From Telopea speciosissima (taxonomy: Eukaryota > Streptophyta > Magnoliopsida > Proteales > Proteaceae): DNA of 64,000 nucleotides. Shown here piece after piece: positions 58,825-64,000 of this stretch (position 1 is the stretch's first letter; every line of letters starts with the position of its first letter). The translations under genes and the position numbers were made by a program. The stretch is from positions 18,533,542 through 18,597,541 of the forward strand of contig NC_057924.1 in assembly GCF_018873765.1 (NCBI RefSeq), written 5' to 3'. A model generated the notes under the pieces. That model was not told where the DNA came from. It made no database searches and worked only from the letters and a program-made list of their open reading frames with translations.

Positions 58825-59362
58825 CTTATGTATCTAAAAATGACAGAATTTAAAGATGGAATGATAGAGATAACAACTCAACTCAACTCAACTCAACCAA
58901 CCAACTAACCAACCAACCAAACAATAAACAAACAAACCCTAATCAAATCTTGCTATTCCCAAGTTAGGGTGGGATGTTAGAACTTCTTCTTCTCCTCTCA
59001 TCTCATTAATATTTGGGGGTGGTGGAGGTGGTAGTGTTGTTTATCTCTCTATCTATGATTCTGTTAATCGTCTTGCAAGTTTTTTTGTTTTTTTTCTATT
59101 TCTTTCTCACAGGCAGGCAGTCAGGCCCGGAGGTTTTGGAGAGGGAAGGTCACATGGGAAGAGATAGGGGGGAATTGGGACAGCTAGCTACAGCTGGGAA
59201 GGGGTTGGGTGGGTCTCCACTGTTATACTGGAACGTCGCAGTAGTTTAATAACTGGCGGAATCAGCGACCACGTGCCGATGTGACCTTCTCTTCAGCTCA
59301 ATGTTTATAATAATCATCTCATTAGTATCACATTGGATCATTTTCTCTACCTCTCCTTCTAC
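58825..59362. promoter_or_regulatory. bZIP gene upstream region and leader
   Basis: Minus-strand upstream sequence. Directly before the ATG lie tandem GTTGA and GGTTG words (58870-58925), then AGGGTTT and a GAAGAAGAAG run (58983-58993). No clear TATA box was identified. Purine/pyrimidine repeats of this type are common in plant 5' leaders; any regulatory role is inference. No other gene was seen here. Confidence 0.4.
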
Positions 59363-59370
59363 ATTCCAAT

Positions 59371-59622
59371 CATGGTTAGAGGTATCGGTATCGGGTCGTT
59401 CATGTCGGGTGATACGTATCAGTTTAGCTAGTCTACTAATTCCGATATCATGCCGATATCATATTAGTGAAATGATGTGAATACAGAGTAAAAAACTCAT
59501 TTTCTTAAGGAAAATTAAGGGCAAATTTGTCCAATACTACAGATTTTTGTTTGTTGTTTGCTGATACCATATCGATATCGTATCGGTTTTGTAGATGACC
59601 AACTCAGTGCACTAGAGCCATG
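59371..59622. mobile_element. hAT-type MITE, 252 bp
   Basis: It starts CATGGTTAGAGGTATCGG and ends AGAGCCATG, with a perfect 8-bp duplication ATTCCAAT (59363-59370 and 59623-59630). It belongs to the same family as 56462-56712 and is non-coding. It lies about 550 bases upstream of the bZIP start codon. Confidence 0.88.
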
Positions 59623-59630
59623 ATTCCAAT

Positions 59631-61339
59631 ACTCTTCAACACTCTCCGATTGGATCCATTGATCAATGATGTTTCATTTACTACCTTCATCAGGGATTGA
59701 GATATCAGTATCGATTTATCGTTCAATTTTATCCCTATTTTTCTTTAAAAATCGAGTTTTTTGATGATTTTATCCTTGGTTCGATACAAATATCCAATCT
59801 AGGATCGATCAGGTATCAATATTGGCCTCAATTGATACCGATATGATTTGGTTTAGGATCCTAAAGACCAAATGGGTCACAGCCGTTTGATCAATTTCAA
59901 ATATATAAGATTAATAGTTTGATTGGCATGTTTGGTGGCATTTGTTTGAATGGTTTGCTTATACATTGTGTATGGATGATACTTGGTTGTAGTAGAGCTA
60001 CAAAAGGTATGAACCCATGAAAAGATGGGTATAAATGTAATAATATAATGGTGTTATAGTAGTGGAGAGATGTGGAATTTTGAGCTGTGAAGGGAGGGAA
60101 GAGAATTTGAAAGTATCATAAATATCATGTCCTTCCCATGTGAAATGCTTGCACGCCCCCACCTTTCTTTGCTTTGCCCTCAAATCAGGCGTCACATGGT
60201 GGCTTTAGCCTCTTAGGTGGCTCACTTTTTTTTTTTTTTTTTTCCTTTCTTTCCCTCAGCCCTCACTACAATTTCTAGGTACCTTCGACCATATCAAATT
60301 GGCATTTCTCTTGTTTATTTATTTAAAGTTTTTTTTGGGAGACAGCAATAATGATTAGTGAAAATAGATGTATAGTTAAACAAGTTGATATGTGCCCAAG
60401 TTTTTTTTTTTTTTTTTTTTTTTTCAAGAGGACTTTTGTGAATTGGACTCTACCGACAATAAAGATTTTGGAGTCTAATTATAGGAGTAAGGACTAAGGA
60501 CCACTACAATATTGAACTCCTGGCCCAAAACCCAAAGTTTGCCATTGCTTAGTGGTAACATCCATAATCCACCATTGAAGAACTGATAAACATTCTCTCT
60601 CTTTCTCTCATGGTTTTAGTGTATGATATTTGATCGGGTATTGGGCATTTTTAAAATCAACATAATATTAATATGGTATCGATACAGATCGGCTGTATCA
60701 GATAAGTTTATTCTTGATTTTCCTTTAAAGAGGGTTTTGATTATTTTACCTCTTGTCCATACCGTTTCACTGATACGGTATTAATTAGATATTGATATCT
60801 GATATCGATACCAATACCTCAAATCATGAGTGTCATTCTCTCTCTCCACACACACACATATGGTGTGTAGATGTATGTCTTTGTCAAATACATGAATGAT
60901 GAATTATTTTTAAGTGGGAATGTGAGTAGTCCCAAAGAAAATTCTTCTCTACTACCGAATAAAAGGAAGAGGAGAGGAAGGTTGGGGAATTGTATAATGG
61001 AGAAGCATTATTGCATGTGAGAAGAAGAAGAAGAAAACTGAAGAGACAGCTGTTTTATAAAGTAATAATGTATGGGAGAGAAGCTATTACACACTTGCAC
61101 TCTACCCTATAATGGGAAGTAACAAGTACATGAATCAACTGATCAACATTGATACATGCATACATGTATAGCATAAAAAAAAAGAGAGGAGATGGGGGGG
61201 ATTTATTAGAGCTAGAGTCAACTCTTCCTTGACCTAATGGATTTTTTTGGGTTTCATCATATTAAATGGATCAAACAGACCTTGTTATTGAGTGAATCAC
61301 TTTCAAGTGTATGCTCGCTCATGTGCTCATAGTTTGAAT
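59631..61339. other. Intergenic with relatives of the GGTATCG MITE family
   Basis: Positions 59690-59870 and 60609-60827 share the words GGTATCGATAC, TGATATCGATACC and TTTTCCTTTAAAGAGGGTTTTGA-like filler with the hAT family at 59371, but I could not confirm target duplications. Long T-runs lie at 60229-60243 and 60401-60424. No gene was seen. Confidence 0.45.
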
Positions 61340-61347
61340 AACATATG

Positions 61348-61579
61348 TCGATCCAGGGTTTGCCCTGGTGGTTTGCTATTCCTTTGGGAGAATTGCGTCA
61401 AGAGCTTGATCGGTGGTTCAAGTCCCCTTAGCGATATCAAGTTCACATTTACTTGTATTCTAAGAAGCGGAGCCCATGTGGGTATCATATTGATCCCTTG
61501 TGGGTCTTCTCTTGCCTCCTTATGGACCCTTATAGCCAATAAGCCCTTGACAACTGCTCCCTAAAAATAAAAAAACAAG
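61348..61579 (+). mobile_element. Probable tRNA-derived SINE
   Basis: The unit has an A-box-like GCCCTGGTGGTTTGC and a canonical B box GGTTCAAGTCC about 40 bases later, consistent with an internal pol III promoter. It ends in an A-rich tail (CTAAAAATAAAAAAAC). An 8-bp direct repeat AACATATG flanks it (61340-61347 and 61580-61587). Family unknown to me; it differs from the Au SINE at 8784. Confidence 0.62.
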
Positions 61580-61587
61580 AACATATG

Positions 61588-62049
61588 ACCATTTTTGGGT
61601 TGGGCTAAGCAGTTCTATGGACCAGATTTTTTTTTGGAGAGGGGGGAAAGTTAATTATGTGGACCATGTTGTGAGCCATTTCCATGTTTGTTTTTCAGTG
61701 GAGCCCCCTTGTTTCCTGATTGCTTGAATTAGTTGACCTGAAGTTTTTGGTTAAAATTCATTCAATTTGAGGAATCGTTTGAACATGAGTGCATTACTTT
61801 ATTCTTTTCTATTCTCTTTTTCTTTTCTTTTTAATGTACTGAAAACCCCATAAATGAAGAAAATTTATATACAGCCCAACTGAGCAAAAGGGTAAATAAA
61901 TTCTTAAGAAAATTCTCAGGGAAAGAGTTCTACCAAAGACCCATATCGAAGCCCACTTAGAAATAACATGAGTGCATACATTGTTAGATCTACTTATATA
62001 ATAAAAAGAGAATCAGAATTCCAAACATGTCAATAGAAACTTTACATTA
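61588..62049. other. Intergenic, no gene recognised
   Basis: AT-rich spacer that may include the 3' end of the neighbouring LINE; no boundary found. Confidence 0.4.
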
Positions 62050-64000
62050 GAAATGAGAGTAGAACTCTACTGAAGGGGACACTGAAGGATTTGAAAGGTA
62101 GAGAGTCAACACTTGGCCTCCCGAATTGATGGATAGCTTCCTCACTCCAATCTTTAGTACAATCTTCAATTCCAACCTAGTAACCAATGCTTCCCCAACT
62201 ATGACGGAACTAGGGAAAACATGGTTGGTACTAGGGGTGCAAGTTTGGCCCTATCGGCCCGAACGCACCCTGGCTCACCCTGAGTCCGAAGAGAGTCTGA
62301 GCTAAGATATTTGGCCCTGAGCGGGTTAGGGCCGGAAATTTCTAGCCTTGAGTCAGGGTCGGGTCGGGTCGGGCAAGGGTTGAGACCTCGGGCTACGCCT
62401 GGCTCAACCCGGCCTGACCCTGTTTTAAGTTATACTATAAAATACATTTTGATATAATATATATATATATTATAAACTTTAAACGTCACCCATATTTTGT
62501 TATATAATATATTATATATGAAGATAATAAGTGATATAATACATTTTATTACAATGTTATTTTACATAAAATTGATAATTTTCTCCCCGGCCCATTCCAG
62601 CCCATGCATTTCCTTCCCCCTCCCCATGATTAGGGCCAATCAGGGTCAGCCCGGCCCGACCCTGAGGGCGGGTCAAGGTTGGATTTGTAAGACCCTGAGT
62701 CAAGATCGGGTCGAGCCTGGACCCAGCTAAGGGGACTCAGGATTGGGCTAGGGTTCTATAAAACCTCGCCCAATCCGACCCTATTGCAGCCCTAGTTGGT
62801 AACCACCATGATGACATGTCCTCTATCAACAAGTGTGAAAGAACCCAACCTAAAGCACCTTTGGTAAGAGAGAGAGAGGTCGCGGCATCAATGAATATAT
62901 GATAGATATCACCACATGGAGTAGACCTAGGCTTGAGAGGGGTTTAGGCTTTTCAACTTATAACATCTCAATGAGAGTCCCAAGATACAAGTTCAGACAC
63001 CCAAGCAGTTGTGCACAAAAGAGGCCTAGCTAGGTGATTGCAATCTGTAACCATGAAGAGATGGAATCCCAAATCTGAATATATATCCCTACAATTTCCA
63101 ACAACCCAAAGCAAACCTTCAACAAGTAAAGTTCTACCTTTGCGATGCTTCTCAATGCCCAAGACAGGGTGGTATCCAAAATGTGCTTTGAGGAGGTTTC
63201 CATCGGCGAAGTAAATGCTACTTATTAGTCTTTCCCAGAGAGAGAGAGAGAGTTTTGTTGATGAGAAGATACCATCCCAATTTTGCAAGCAGAGTAATTT
63301 ATCAAATATGAAGATCTCTTATACCAAGCCCTCTTTCAAGTTTCGGTTTGTAGAGACAGTTCCAAACAACCTAGTATATTTTCTTTTCATTTTGTTTTTG
63401 TCCCCACAAAAAGTGATATCTAATTCTATTAATATCCTCCAGAAGCCTATCAGGAGGCTTGAAGTGAATCATAAAATATGTTGAGGTTGCAGTAGTAACA
63501 CCCTTTAAGAGCACCTCCCTTCTAGCAAGTGAACTTATTTTTTTTCCCCAACCAAAAATTTGTGCTAATTAGAGTCTAGTTCATGATGTCTTGAAAAGTG
63601 GTCATTCTATACTTTCGCACCTCAGTAGGGAGATGAGACTATGTACCCCAACAATCCTTGTAAATATTTTGTACAGCCCAGGGTATTGGGATGGAAAGAA
63701 GCTGAAGACTTTTGTAGGTTTACTGCCTATCTAGATGCCTCACAATAAAGGGTCAAGAAACTTCTTAGATGCTGAAGGGAGCTATGAGAAGGCTAGAGGA
63801 ACAACAAGCGATCATCCGCAAAGAAAGAATGAGTAGCTGTTGGACTGTTTCTTTGCACACTAATGACCTGTATATTATTTTGGGATGCTACGTACATGCT
63901 ATTGCAATCGAGGATGTGAGATTCTTTTAAACATAAAATGAGTAAGTTGGGGAAGAGTGGATCGCCTTGCCTCAATCCTCTAGAGGGACTAAGGTTGCCT
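62050..64000 (-). mobile_element. L1-type LINE fragment, running off the window
   Basis: On the minus strand the reverse transcriptase reads RQGDPLFPNLLILCLKESH and the catalytic HSFFADDRLLFL (63785-63975). Degenerate C-terminal sequence follows in several frames: KLGWYLLINKTLSLWERLIS, GNLLKAHFGYHPVLG and EGLLWVVGN (62968-63290). An RNase H-like part follows (FIDAATSLSLTKGALGWV near 62870, then SSVIVGEALVTRLEL near 62200 beyond a MITE). This is the plant L1 order, RT then zinc region then RNase H. Many stops and frameshifts make it inactive. The 5' end lies beyond 64000 and the 3' end is not defined. Confidence 0.85.
62232..62794. mobile_element. hAT non-autonomous element (563 bp) nested in the LINE
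   Basis: The ends TAGGGGTGCAA and, reversed, TAGGGCTGCAA are flanked by GTTGGTAC (62224-62231) and GTTGGTAA (62795-62802), an 8-bp duplication with one mismatch. Arms rich in GGGTCGGGTCGG surround an AT-rich centre (62430-62590), as in 53781-54535, which is the same family. It splits the RNase H-like part of the LINE, so it is younger than the LINE. Confidence 0.88.

Overview
The window is nuclear DNA of a flowering plant. It has AT-rich, intron-rich single-copy genes, plant-type LTR retrotransposons (Ty1/copia, Ty3/gypsy Tat, Tekay-like and Ogre-like LTRs), a plant Au-type SINE, an L1-type LINE, and many MITEs of the hAT, Mutator and PIF/Harbinger kinds. Gene products are closest to dicot families (bZIP61/bZIP34, the P-type PPR protein At5g46680, the receptor kinase At5g45780/CIK4). 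I cannot name the species. No rRNA, tRNA or CRISPR locus was seen.

Only two host genes look intact. One is an intronless P-type PPR gene (24165-25538, minus). The other is a four-exon group E bZIP gene (56202-58824, minus), whose exons join in frame to 306 residues. A third locus is an LRR receptor kinase pseudogene (exons from 23636 down to 5041, minus). It has several stop codons and frameshifts and introns filled with transposons. The exon that should end it lies at 32869-33185, on the same strand but about 9 kb upstream of its first exon.

Layout. 1-5040: non-coding, with a 39-bp minisatellite and a hAT MITE. 5041-23636: receptor kinase pseudogene, whose introns hold a hAT element split by a 2.2-kb solo LTR, an Au SINE, a small copia element, a Harbinger element, a second solo LTR and local duplications. 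24-27 kb: PPR gene with a 1.26-kb Mutator-like element 0.4 kb upstream of its start codon. 27.4-29.6 kb: copia reverse-transcriptase scrap and an Ogre-like LTR. 30410-32306: a Pack-MULE carrying two exons and an intron copied from a sucrose-phosphate synthase gene. 32.8-40.4 kb: stray kinase exon, then AT-rich DNA with three small MITEs. 40434-51466: one 11-kb Tat retrotransposon on the minus strand with both LTRs, a primer-binding site, gag-pol, two RNase H domains, a 66-bp minisatellite and, on the opposite strand, a separate TATA-driven, twice-spliced gene. 52-61 kb: the bZIP gene among MITEs. 61.3-64 kb: a SINE-like insertion and an L1-type LINE interrupted by a hAT MITE.

For most elements I could define ends to the base because both target-site duplications are visible. 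The strongest observations are the Pack-MULE, the antisense spliced gene inside the Tat element, and the out-of-order last exon of the receptor kinase.
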